Shown here: positions 1 through 11,600 of the stretch, piece by piece | How the letters are laid out: the number at the start of each line of letters is the position of its first letter | How positions within the stretch are numbered: position 1 is the first letter of the stretch | Assembly: GCA_030141605.1 (NCBI GenBank) | Contig: JAQGDQ010000820.1 | Location: 27,812 to 91,811, forward strand | Source of the DNA: Tubiluchus corallicola | Lineage: Eukaryota > Priapulida > Priapulimorpha > Priapulimorphida > Tubiluchidae | Direction: 5' to 3' | Length of the DNA: 64,000 nucleotides | The notes under the pieces: model-generated | Database searches by the model: none | Told to the model about the DNA's origin: nothing | The model's input: the letters and a program-made list of their open reading frames with translations, nothing else | Program-made: the position numbers and the translations under genes

Positions 1-260
1 CTACAGCTGCAGTTTGAATCACTCCACATTGTTGTTTGTCAACATACGGTCAAGCACACGCTGACTTCCTAAATACCAATGATATATCGAGTATTATCAA
101 GATACTGGTGCATTCTGACAATCGTTAGAAAAAGTATCACGATTCATCGATGTATCGTTACAGGCCGAATGTATATTGTAATAAAAGCTATCATGATGCA
201 TCGATACACTGAAGTAACGCTATAGGCCTACAACAAAAGATGGTTTTTGTTACGTGACAA
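1..260. repeat. Decayed hAT-like MITE arm
   Basis: Short blocks such as atcgatgtatcgttacagg and gatgcatcgatacact resemble the inner ends of the element at 4022-4792. No complete terminus or target duplication is visible, so this is read as an eroded or truncated copy. Confidence 0.3.
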
Positions 261-669
261 ACTGTTAATACATGCCATTCCATAACTTCGCTTGTAACAC
301 TAACACCGAGTTTACACTAACACTAACACTAACGCTAGCAGCTTTTTATCCGAGTGACCAACGAGCATGTCAACGTATATATGCCAGTTGGCCTGAATTT
401 GAAAGGATGAAATGCATCAAGATCGTGAAGAACAATTTCATGAAGAACAGGAAAATAATACATCATTGCATTTCAATTTTCCCTGCATAAACTTTTTGCC
501 ATTCCGTTAAATGTAATCCATAGAAGAGCAGGCAGAGAAAAACGTACATTGACAAGCCGTCACTACTGACACTAGTAATTAATTATTAATAATAATCATA
601 ATTATTATTAGGCTTACACGTAAATTATTATTGAAATCTAAGGCCCCGTATGGGTCACACGGGGACAAG
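261..669. other. No recognised feature
   Basis: AT-rich sequence with a short actaac-type run near 305-340 and a TAATTA-rich stretch near 575-615. I see no gene, splice-flanked exon or transposon end. Confidence 0.4.
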
Positions 670-1318
670 CGGTCATAATAATATGACAACTGGTTAATGT
701 CCCTCAAACGTAGTAAATGCAGCGCACTTTATATTCGTTCTAATTCTGCAATACCGTATTATCTGAGAGATGGTGCTTTTGAAGAAAAATCAGTTGTACG
801 TGATTTAGGTGTATTAATCTCAAACAACCTGAAGTGGAATTCACATACTGAGCATATTATTTCTCAGGCAATAGACGCATTAGAATGATAAAATTCTACA
901 TTTCATCACATAGTGCAAAAGTTATTGTACCTCTTTATAAAGCTGTAGTTAGGCCAATACCGGAACATGCAGCCATTGTTTGGTCACCACAGTGTTACTC
1001 ATAAAAATGCTTTAGAAAAAACTCAATGGAGATGTTTTAGTTTGGCCTCTGATATTCAACCTGACTCTGGATCTCCTCTTGAACAATGCCATGATACTAT
1101 ATATCTTATTAACTGTTACAAAGTGCGTAGTGACAATTTTTTTTCTAGACCACAACGTGATTTACGTGGACACAATTCTAAATTATTTGTACAATACTCT
1201 GGCACTTTCTTCTCTCCTCGTGTTTTGAGCCCTTGGAATTCACTTAATAGGGAAACAGTTGACGCATCAAATGTGCCGCAATTTCCGAAATTGTTGAGGA
1301 GAGACCGCCAATAACCGT
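670..1318 (+). pseudogene. Non-LTR retrotransposon RT C-terminal relic
   Basis: Two broken reading frames match the region after the catalytic core of CR1/Jockey-type reverse transcriptases. The first holds VRDLGVLISNNLKWNSH (family hallmark DLGV...W..H). The spacer between the frames still reads like LYKAVVRP...WSP, and the second frame ends with LRGHNSKLF and a PWNSLN motif, the usual C-terminal W-N-S-L signature. Stops and a frameshift lie between 860 and 1000. The catalytic YxDD box and the endonuclease are absent, so this is a 5'-truncated, inactive copy. The family-level assignment rests on motif order only. Confidence 0.75.
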
Positions 1319-1649
1319 GTTGTGGTTAACTCTCTTAGACTTTGCAAACGAGTAAATATAAAATATTTATTTACAAAACAGCATGAATTACCGTCTTACT
1401 AACTTCGACGGAGCGTTAGTAATCAAATAGCTTGTGTAGTTCAACGCGAGTTTACCTGGCCTTAGTTACCATACACTACCTATCCTAGCAAAGTAGTTAC
1501 TACTACTTGCTATGCGAATACATTGACGTTACACCATAACTATACTAAAATTTTTACAAAGCATTTACTAACCCAAGCTTTACCTTTGACATCCGGAGCC
1601 CATGGTTTCCAAAAACGTTCTCAAGATCGTCTCTGCACTGTTCTGATTA

Positions 1650-1880
1650 ATGTGTGTTTCTCACGCCTTTACTGCAAACTCAGAACTCAGATTCTTGAAT
1701 GCTTTGTGAAATGAAAATAGTCGCGCATTTGTAGTGACATTTCGGGCTGAATTCAATTTTGATTTTATTTCTCACGCCTATACTGCAAACTCAGAATCTC
1801 AGATTCTTGAATGTTTTGTGTAACAAAAGTAGTCGCGTATTTGTAGTGACATTTCGTGATGAATTCAATTTAGGCTGATT
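1650..1880. repeat. Two-copy tandem duplication, about 115 bp
   Basis: The block beginning tttctcacgcctttactgc near 1658 is repeated near 1769 (tttctcacgcctatactgc), with the following agattcttgaatg...gtagtgacatttcg conserved in both. Confidence 0.6.
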
Positions 1881-1954
1881 TTATCCGAAAATCATCGCTT
1901 ATCGTAATTTAATGAAGATTCATACATTAGAACGAAAGAAACTCCTTCGAGTTC

Positions 1955-2185
1955 AAAAGTCATACTTCAAAGATTAAGATGGTTAGGACACTTTCTTAAT
2001 TACTATGTGAAACATCAGTAACAATAGCCTCAAAGAAGCCTCAAATCCCTGTAAAAAACTGGCAAATCACAAACAACTTGGATAGGTATTAATAAAGATG
2101 GTCAACTATTTTACTCAAAGCTAGCTTTAGAAGCAGAAGAACTTGTGCTGTTAGCTGCAGATATGAGTAGGTGACAAGTTGCAAT
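1955..2185 (+). pseudogene. Possible RT tail relic of a second LINE type
   Basis: Near 1973 the sequence reads RLRWLGHFLN in one frame, resembling the L-R-W-L-G-H motif near the C terminus of RTE/L1-like polymerases. The following sequence has no open frame. No other motif supports it, so this is a weak call. Confidence 0.3.
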
Positions 2186-2189
2186 AAAC

Positions 2190-4013
2190 GGTATGTCACA
2201 AAGTCTTCAAAAGATGGAATGAGACTTTGATAATTATGATCACTGTACGATCTCGAGAGAAAGTTAGTATAAAAATGTTGTCATAATATTTTTGTAAATA
2301 CCATAAGATGGCAATGTGGACTTCCCCAACATTGTACGATACTGATATTTGTTATCAATCGGTTTAAACCATGTGTTTCTAATACTGGAGCGGCAATATA
2401 GGCACAATATTGTACTAGCATTGCACAAAGATACGCATATTGTACCAACATGTTCACAATATTTTCGAAACATTTTTTATGAGATCTTTACCGTATGGAA
2501 CAATACAGTGTGCTGCATGAGTTGTCATCAGGAACACATCTAGTGTTAATAATTATTCAATACTAGAACTACGTTTTTTAAACTGGTTAATTCACAAGTG
2601 TAATATTAAAATTATGAAAAAAAAAAGATATGTGCCGTGGTATCCCAGGTGTCAGGATACAATAAGCTATGCTTAAAACTTGGTAGATGTGAATGTTATT
2701 ATTTTCTAATGCTTAATAATTATAATGCTTATTATTAGATCTGTTTTTATTTTTGCACTCCTTATTGCCAAAAATAAAAAATCAACAAAATTATTGAAAA
2801 ATGATCAAGTAATGACGTCATTTTTATTAAAAAACACCCTAAATTGTGCCCCTATACAGGACACTAGATAACTGTCTGCAGGGAAGGATGCTCTGTCAAC
2901 TGAGAACAGATTTAAATTTAGTGTGAAAGCGTTGCACCATTCACATAGCCTGCCGTCTTGAGGAGCATGGTCAAGAATAAAAGGGATCACTATTGAACTC
3001 AAGTTTACTCATACACTTTCCATATACTATTGTATTAGTGTCTGGCAAAGTTGCATCACATGAATTTCCGAACCATTCAGTTTGATATGCTAGAATGTGA
3101 GAGGCCCACAATAATTTTTTTTAAATATTCCTGAATTCTCAACTGATTCAGCAACATTCTGTATATTATTCTCTTTTATTACTCGTTGACGTAGTGCATT
3201 GTTAACCATTGCTTTTGCACCTGGACATTGGACAATGGTAAAAAGTGCGTAAAAAGTTATTTGACTTAAATTTCGCTTCAGAAAGTATTCGCTTTTTGCA
3301 AATCGTCACATTTTCGTGTAGCAGGCATAATAGCGCTTTGGATCACTTCGCACTCTTAGTATTAATTAATAAACTTTACTGTTATCTAGCCATTTATGTG
3401 AAGGCGTTAATTATCAATATATTTATGCACTTACCTGTTTCCATGACAAATACGGTCATCGAGTGAGGTCCTACGAGGACTTTATAAGGTATAATTTACT
3501 TGTTAACTTTTTTCACATGAATGTACGTTGCAAGACGTAGGTAAGCGTGAATTGGTGCGGTAGGAACCTAAACGATTCCCTGACTACCTGTGATTAAAGC
3601 CTACTTGCTGCCAATCTTTTGAATTTTGTACGAATTGCAGTTAAAACTTTCGGCATTTATGGTTCAGAGGGAAAAAGATTTGTGCTTAGTACTTTAGGCA
3701 AACGCATTCAATGTGCCATGGGGAGACTAGGTCTACAAGATTTTTATTTTAGCGTTTATCCATTGCCTTACAAAGAAGTAATGCGATAAGCATTATGGGA
3801 ACAATTTTTCCACGTCTAAAAAGATTGAAGAAATTATGAGCCGCCTTCAATATTAATATTTCACTTTATTGACCTCGTATCCTTGACTGTAGCAAAAATC
3901 TCATTTTTCAGGAGATCACTTTATGACAAAACATTAACAACGTATCTATTTTAGCACTTTTTAAAATCTACTGCTCATTTTTACATTGTATTAACTATTA
4001 ATACTTTTAATAT
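2190..4013. other. No recognised gene
   Basis: Low-GC sequence with scattered short open frames under 75 codons. None shows a known domain or clean splice flanks. A lone TGACGTCA occurs near 2813. Confidence 0.4.
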
Positions 4014-4021
4014 ACTATTAG

Positions 4022-4792
4022 TAGGGCTGTAACGATACACCTAAGTCATGATGCGATACATTTCACGATACAAATTTAGTTACCGTTTGCAGGCTTTAAT
4101 AAAAAAAACTAGATTAAGCTGTTGATATATTATATATGCTAAGTGTTAAATAATTCAGCAAACTGCTTGATTTCTGTTTATGCTCTTGTATTATTTGCAT
4201 TGTAAGTCACCAGAAATGCAAAACATTTCAATACTTTAGATATAAAAATATCGTAGTTCACATTTGTTACAAGCCATTTCAGAAACTTATGAGCAAAAAC
4301 TTAATTAGCCTACTACAGATTATAAACATGTTGTAGTTTCAACCTCTTTGCTTTGGTTGCTAGCGGCAGGTCTGCCTGTGTCAAGGTCAAGTCTGCTAAT
4401 GCAGCGCTCACCGCACCTCTTTGCTTTGGTTGCTAGCGGCAGGTCTGCCTGTGTCAAGGTCAAGTCTGCTAATGCAGCGCTCACCGCACCTCTTCGCTTT
4501 GGTTGCTAGCGGCAGGTCTGCCTGTGTCAAGGTCAAGTCTGCTAATGCAGCGCTCACCGCACCGCACCTCTTCGCTTTGGTTGCTAGCGGCAGGTCTGCC
4601 TGTGTCAAGGTCAAGTCTGCTAATGCAGCGCTCAGCGCACTAATTGTTATGTGTCTACAGTACATTCTGTTATTATAAGCGGACAGTCAAGCTTATGGTA
4701 AATATCAGCGATTCAGATTATCACGATACTGGTTCACTTTGATAATACGCGTATCGTCACAAAAGGTATCACGATGCATCGTTACAGGTCTA
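4022..4792. mobile_element. hAT-like MITE, TAGGGCTGTAACGATACA termini
   Basis: The left end TAGGGCTGTAACGATACA and the right end (reverse complement TAGACCTGTAACGATGCA) form inverted termini typical of non-autonomous hAT elements. Inner blocks also carry inverted ATCACGATAC-type motifs. No transposase frame is present. Flanking 8-mers (actattag and gaatattg) do not match well, so the insertion is old or the ends are slightly misplaced. A four-copy tandem repeat sits inside. Confidence 0.6.
4342..4640. repeat. 73-bp tandem repeat x4 inside MITE
   Basis: The unit contains ttggttgctagcggcagg and gtcaaggtcaagtctgct and recurs at 73, 73 and 78 bp spacing. Because it lies inside the element at 4022-4792 it probably arose by internal expansion of the MITE. 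Confidence 0.85.
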
Positions 4793-5519
4793 GAATATTG
4801 TATTTATTTTCATGTCTTTGTTCTAATTACTGTTTTCAAATTGTTGCATAATGTGCAGCCATAATTAAAACGTGCTGCTGGATATACATAGCCCATTCAA
4901 AATGAATAGATCGTCAATTGAAATGTAGTTTTCGGGGTCATGAGATGTTTTTTTAGTAACCTGCAAACACTGCCTAAGAACAGAACCATTTTACTAGTCA
5001 TTTTAAAATTTTCCAAGATTCAAAGGTATATCATATAATACTAGATGTATTTGTGGGGCAGGGGGTAAGTTTGTTCTGATGCTCTAGTTGAGTTATTTAA
5101 GGTATTGAAAAGGTGTGCATTCTATTATAATTGCTTTTACAAAGTATTAAATAAATTACTGGAAGATGACATGTTTTTTCAATAATCGTGGTGCAGATAA
5201 TATTATAAAATTATGTTAAGTTTTTATTACTTTACTTTGACGCAACACTTAGTAAATTCGATACAAAATTAAACAAAATTAACATTAGTGGTGTAATTGT
5301 TTAAGATTTTAAGAGAAGTATATTTATTTATTATTAAATGTAATTAAATATGTATACTATTACTACCTAGATTGAATACAAATGCAGTAGGTGCTGCTTA
5401 ATAGACTCACTGTGGGACCGATGTGATTTGACCCAATTAACCGACTGAATCATTACTCATCCCTTCTATTACTATCCCATCACTTCAATATTGACTTTGT
5501 GATTTGGATTGACAAAGTT
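4793..5519. other. No recognised feature
   Basis: AT-rich intergenic sequence without open frames, arrays or transposon termini that I can recognise. Confidence 0.4.
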
Positions 5520-5527
5520 GTTTTATC

Positions 5528-6027
5528 TAGGGATGAGAATTTTCCGCGGAATTTCGAGTTTCTGGAATACCAGTAGTGCCATTTTTGTAAATCACGTAAA
5601 TTCGTTGAGAAAATTTTTACGGACCCAGTACATTATTTCACAAGCTGACCGCTAGTTGGCAGGCCGTTACTTTATTTACGTCACGTACATCAGTGTAACC
5701 ACGTGTAGATCTCTATGTATAAAAATATAGAATCAATTGTGTGGAGTTATTTGAGTCAATTGCAGACAGTTTTTATATACTTTTGCATAGGAGCGGCCAG
5801 CACTTAGGTGTTTTTGAGACAATTAGGTATCATGTATCCTTGATAGTTGGGTATTTTAAATTATGCATGAAACAAGGTAACTGATATTTTAAGTCCACTT
5901 AGAGGCTGTCTGTGGTCACAAAATTGCAATTTGTTGCTTCGCCCCTTGAACTGCCACGGGGGTCTACGCGAGCCCCTAACCCCCGGCCTGTTTCAGAGTT
6001 TTTTGTAATTTGTCATTCTCATCCCTG
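5528..6027. mobile_element. 500-bp hAT MITE with 8-bp TSD
   Basis: The element starts TAGGGATGAGAATTTTCC and ends TTGTCATTCTCATCCCTG, giving an inverted terminus of about 12 bp. It is flanked on both sides by a perfect 8-bp duplication GTTTTATC (5520-5527 and 6028-6035), the hAT target-site length. It has no transposase frame. A second copy in opposite orientation lies at 59641-60144 and aligns along its whole length, which independently fixes the boundaries. Confidence 0.9.
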
Positions 6028-6364
6028 GTTTTATCTTAACGTACATTTTATGGGTATTCACTAAGGTTTATGCTCGGCAGTGTAAATTCATTAGCCTTTG
6101 TAATTAAAGAACAGATGCTTAGCGCTTTTAATTCTCACTAATGCTGGAAAATAAAAATGTCAAGATTTAATCGTACATTTCCGTTAAAATGCATCACCAT
6201 TCAGGGAAAGGAATTTATTCCGTTTCTACAGCTGATGTCTGCACTCAAGGCTTGTTTATGTCTGCGTTAGTATTATGTTTTGTTTTGTTTATGACTAGAT
6301 AATTAGTAAGAATCCGGATTGATCCTGAATAACCATGCAAACTGTACTTTCATGAAAATCTTTT

Positions 6365-6550
6365 CATTATTCAGCCTTCGCTTATTAAGGCCCAGTAAGC
6401 TTTTCACAGTTCCAGTGATTGATGATGATCGTGAAAAGGTCAAAGGTTAAGTGTACCAGACAACGCCTCACAGCTCATGCTGTTGTAGCAGTAACAGTTT
6501 AACAGCTAGCTAGAACCTTACCTAGTTCATTTTTTTCTTTTTCCAAGCAG
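6365..6550. repeat. Dispersed repeat, copy 1
   Basis: Shares ttccagtgattgatgatgat, aggtcaaaggt and acagctagctagaacctt with 54770-54950 at matching spacing. A shorter relic (aaggtcaaaggtcaagtgta) is at 14267-14290. Its class is unknown and no termini were identified. Confidence 0.7.
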
Positions 6551-7429
6551 GATCCTGTTAGTAAATCACTCTATGCACAGACTAATGCACAACTAAGCAA
6601 AGTCTTTGTAAAAATTGTAACTGAAGTTACTGAAATACAGCATCAGGCGAATTTGCTTTACCCACATATCACGTGAAGGTTGTACTTGAGACGCCTTCCT
6701 TGACCTCGGGTCACCGACCTAGATAACCTAACTTTTGATGATCAGTCACCTGTTTAAGGTCACTAACTACCCATTCAATCTGAATTTATTTACCTGTGTT
6801 TTACCTGTCAGAGAACTTTTTTTTTTAACCAGCCATCATTTTCTTCTGATCTTTTACTGTAATCTGCAAATGATTTAGCTTTAGACTAATGCAGAATTTT
6901 TCATTTTTCCTGAGTTCCAGTCTTCCAAGAGAGTATTCAATGTGAACCATTGAAAAATGCAGGAAACCAATTAATTTCAAAGGAAAAAAATGCAGCTATT
7001 AATGCTAAATCTGGCGGCTTTCTCTCTCTCTGTGCCAGCAATTGTCACGTTTAAACAGTGGCTGATGCATATATTTGGTTCTTCAGTTTCTCAGGTGTAA
7101 GACTGAATCAATATCCTCGTCTATATTTACCTGCGCGTTGTTGTGCTTGACTACCTGCATGCTTACGCTGTCGTCAATAATATACATAGCAGCCATCATT
7201 ACATACAGTGGCTCGTTACTGTGCTCATGACAGCGTGTTGGGAATTTCAACACTGGAAGGACTGAATTAAAACATCAAGGTAATTAATATACGTATTCTT
7301 TTTATTAAATAAGTGACACGCGTATTAGTCATTTTTAGTGTGGCAGCAAATGACACTATAATGGCTTCATTATGTTGCTTGTTAGTTCCATGTTTGAATG
7401 GATAGTAAATAAAATTTAAACCCAGAATA
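6551..7429. other. No recognised gene
   Basis: Intergenic sequence including a short pyrimidine run (tttctctctctctgtg near 7020). Nothing else recognised. Confidence 0.4.
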
Positions 7430-8046
7430 AAAAATGAATGTGATCATTGTGAGCAGAGTGTGCAGCATGTGTAAATATAAAAATGAATGTGATCATTGTG
7501 AGCAGAGTGTGCAGCATGTGATCATTGTGAGCAGAGTGTGCAGCATGTGCAAATATAAAATTGAATGTGATCACTGTGAGCAGAGTGTGCAGCATGTGCA
7601 AATATAAAAATGAATGTGATCATTGTGAGCAGAGTGTGCAGCATGTGCAAATATAAAAATGAATGTGATCATTGTGAGCAGAGTGTGCAGCATGTGCAAA
7701 TATAAAAATGAATGTGATCATTGTGAGCAGAGTGTGCAGCATGTATAAATATAAAAATGAATGTGATCATTGTGAGCAGAGTGTGCAGCATGTGCAAATA
7801 TAAAAATGAATGTGATCATTGTGAGCAGAGTATGCAGCATGTGCAAATATAAAATTGAATGTGATCATTGTGAGCAGAGTGTGCAGCATGTGCAAATATA
7901 AAAATGAATGTGATCATTGTGAGCAGAGTGTGCAGCATGTGCAAATATAAAAATGAATGTGATCATTGTGAGCAGAGTGTGCAGCATGTGTAAATATAAA
8001 AATGAATGTGATCATTGTGAGCAGAGTATGCAGCATGTGCAAATAT
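7430..8046. repeat. 49-bp minisatellite, about 12 copies
   Basis: The unit contains aatgaatgtgatcattgtga followed by gcagagtgtgcagcatgtgc, repeated every 49 bp, with one shortened unit near 7515. Copies differ by one or two bases, so homogenisation is recent. It ends about 600 bp upstream of the annexin-fusion start codon. Confidence 0.95.
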
Positions 8047-8084
8047 ATTCAAATAAAGAGTTGCAGTGAGCCTGCTTGTAAAAA

Positions 8085-8340
8085 TGTCACATATTTATAA
8101 TTGATTATAGGCTACATTTACTATTAAAAACACATTGTGTAATATCTGTTGCACATTTATATATACCTTATTATTTAGACCTACAAAGTTTTACATATTT
8201 ATAAATTGATTATAGGCTACATTTACTATTAAAAACACATTGTGTAATATCTGTAGTACATTTATATATACCTGATTATTTAGACCTACAAAGTTTTACA
8301 TATTTATAAATTGATTATAGGCTACATTTATTCCATTTTT
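8085..8340. repeat. 105-bp tandem repeat, about 2.5 copies
   Basis: The unit contains gattataggctacatttact and aaaacacattgtgtaatatc, recurring near 8090, 8194 and 8299. The third copy is partial, and further decayed pieces run to about 8500. Confidence 0.85.
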
Positions 8341-8656
8341 GAGTATGTTACAGACTGTACGTAATACTAATTTTTTAAGTGCATTGTATAATATCTATAG
8401 CACATAATTATATACTTGATTATTAAACGTACGGTATTTAGGTTATACATAAGCTATTGGCTGTATGTAATACTAAAAACACTATGTGTAACATCTGGTT
8501 ACCCGATTATTTAGTAATATGACCATTATGATAATATTGAGTATGTATGCCTGGTTATTTAGATCTACAATAAGGTAGGCAAAATAGACTTTTTAAAGAG
8601 ACAATTATTTTTTTAGATTTTGCAGATTTGCTGAGAAATCAAGCTGATATATCAGA
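8341..8656 (+). promoter_or_regulatory. Upstream region of annexin fusion gene
   Basis: A pyrimidine-rich tract with tttttagattttgcag ends in a plausible 3' splice site at 8624-8625, 31 bp before the start codon. The otherwise intronless gene may therefore have a 5'UTR intron, with its promoter further upstream. No TATA box is assigned. Confidence 0.3.
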
Positions 8657-11600
8657 ATGTACTGGAACACAAGCAGCGGACCAGTGGCTGCTCCAAAAAT
8701 CACTCCTTTGCGTGATCCCTTGTTGGGCTTAACGACGACAAAAATCGATACTGGCACCTATATCGAGTTGCTAACTGACACGCAAGGTGCCAAACTTTTC
8801 TTCTCTGTTGACGGCAGTAAACCGAATCCGTTTCATCCTAAGATCGGCGGCAAAGAAGTGACGCATAAATATATCGGACCGTTTACGTTGAAACCCGGAA
8901 AACGACTTTTGAAAGCTTTAGCGGTGAGTCGGGATGGATTGCACGAAAGCCAGGTGGTTTCCAAGACATTTGTTGTAGAAGAGAAAGTTGAGAATAGTGA
9001 TGATGAGAACGACCCACTGTGGGCTGATGATGGACTTAGCACGGCCGTGGATGACAGTTTCGATTGTGACAAACCACCTGTGGGATTTTCACATTTAGAT
9101 CAGTATCGAGTGCCAACGAAGCCTATTGTAAAAAGCAAGGTGAAAAATGCTTGGACGAAGCCACCTGCAGCTGCGCATACGAGAGATGATGGTCACATTA
9201 ACCCTATCAATTATAGTGGTACTCAGGTGAATATATTTGGAATTCCTCCTCAAGCATCGAGTTCTACTCCTTCGTTATCTCAGGTTGACAAACGTGGTGT
9301 TGCATTTTCAACTTATCCGTCTTCACCATACAATTCTGTTCCATATTTAGACACTTACAGATCAAATACTGGATATTTTACCGAGCAAATGATCAAAAAC
9401 TTAGAACACGGTGGTCCGCTGCATGTAAGCGATGTAAAAAATCAAATTGCTACTGAAGAAAGGCTTGCCATTGAATATCCTCCAATTCAGAAGAAAAAAC
9501 TCAGCCCTGGAAAAGGTTTGTGGCGACAACAGGTAGATCATATCTACTCGAACCTGTTGGAATATGCTAAAGAGGCTGGTGATTTTAGACACGAGCTGGG
9601 TATGAAGAGATTAGGCCAAGTAGTTTCAGCAGCTTTAGAAGAAGATGAAGATACGTACCATTTTATTGTGACTTTAGCTAAAGCTGATAAAGATGTACAG
9701 CAAACCCCTAAGCTTACTTTACGGCCTGAAACTCCACTGAAGGTTGAAAAGCCAACGTTGAGCAAACCTGCTAAAGTAGTAATGCATACAAACAAAGTAA
9801 AGAGCAAAATGAATGAGTTTATTAATGAAGAAGAAGTGCAAAGAGAAGGAACTGTTAAGGCATTTAAAGGATTTGATGCAGAACAAGATGCCGAGGCTTT
9901 ACAACAAGCAATGAAAGGTCTAGGTACAGATGAGGACACAATTATTCAGGTTATGGCAACAAGATCAAATAAACAACGACAAGATATAATTAAGACATAT
10001 AAAACAATGTTTGGAAAAGGCTTGATTTCAGAACTGGAAAGTGAATTAAGTGGAAATCTTTGCGCTACTGTGCTGGCACTGTGTGAGCCGCGTGTTCATT
10101 TTGATGCAACTCAGTTGCACAAAGCTATCAAAGGGCTCGGCACAGATGAGAATACTTTGATTGAAGTTCTTTGTACTAGAAGCAATAAAGAAATAAAGGA
10201 TATATGTACTGTTTATAAACAATTGTTTGGAAGAAGCTTGGAGAAAGATATTGCGGATGACACGTCTGGTCATTTTAAAAGATTCTTAATATCCCTAGTC
10301 CAAGGAAACAGAGACGAAAGTAATTTAGTGAACAAAACCAAAGCAAGGGAAGATGCTGAAGCTATGTACAGGGCAGGTGAAAATAAATTTGGCACAGACG
10401 AATCAAGATTTAACGTAGTTCTTTGCTCTAGAAGCAGTGCCCATCTTAGAGCTACATTTGAATTTTATAAATCTATAGCAAAAAAAGACATTGAGGATTC
10501 CATTAGTAGTGAAATGTCGGGAAATTTAAAAGCGGCCATGTTGGCTGTTGTGAGATGTATACGAGATCAACCAGGTTATTTTGCACAGCAGTTACATAAG
10601 TCAATGAAAGGTGCTGGTACAGGTGACGATACTCTGATCAGAATTGTCGTTTCCCGATGTGAAGTAGACATGGTACAGATTCGTTATGCATTTCGGAAAA
10701 AATATAAACAAAGTTTGGCTCAGTTTATTCAAGACGACACCTCGGGTGATTATAGAAAGGTGCTGTTAATGTTGATCGGCGAACCAGTGACACTCCGTCC
10801 AAAGTATGTTGCTAGTACTACTACGAATTATGATCGTGTCGCTGAGAATGATTCGGAAGATGAACGCGATGAAGATAGACATATGCCGATTGATGATGGC
10901 AGACGCAAATCTGCTGACTCTAGTACTCCTAAAACCAGATTCATCCAGGAACCCGAGTATGAAGCCACTGGTACAATAGCCGACTATGTTAATTTTAATG
11001 CTGAGTCTGACGCAGAAATTCTTCGCAAAGCAATGAAAGGTCTCGGCACAAATGAAAAGGCCATAATGAATGTATATGGCAGACGTGCTTCAAATCAGAT
11101 TCAGTTAGTTATACAGGCTTATAAAACCATGTTCGGGAAAGATTTGATTTCGGATCTGAAAGGAGAACTTAGTGGAAATTTTTCTACGTTAGTACTGGCC
11201 CTCTGTTTTACAAAAGAAAAGTTTGATGCATCAGAGCTACGTAAAGCAGTACAAGGGCTTGGAACAAAAGAGTCTGTATTAATAGAAATACTTTGCACTA
11301 GAACAAATAAACAGATATCTATGATTTCACAAAGCTACAAACAAATGTTTGGAAGGGATCTGGAGAAAGATATTAAATCAGATACATCGGGACATTTTCA
11401 GAGATTACTTGTTTCAATGCTGCAAGGCAATAGGGATGACAACACATCTGTGAATGTAGATAAAGCAAAAGAAGATGCACACGCTTTGTACGAGGCAGGA
11501 GAGAAATCTTGGGGAATGGATGAGTCTCGTTTTAATGCCATTCTGGCTTCACGAAGTTTTGCTCATTTAAGAGTGGTTTTTCGTGAGTATGGCACTCTTT

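Noticed and set aside
2264-3002. Short frames of 64-69 codons on both strands, one with a CEWC motif
   Set aside because: No flanking splice sites, no recognisable family and no continuation. Chance frames or very old transposon scraps.
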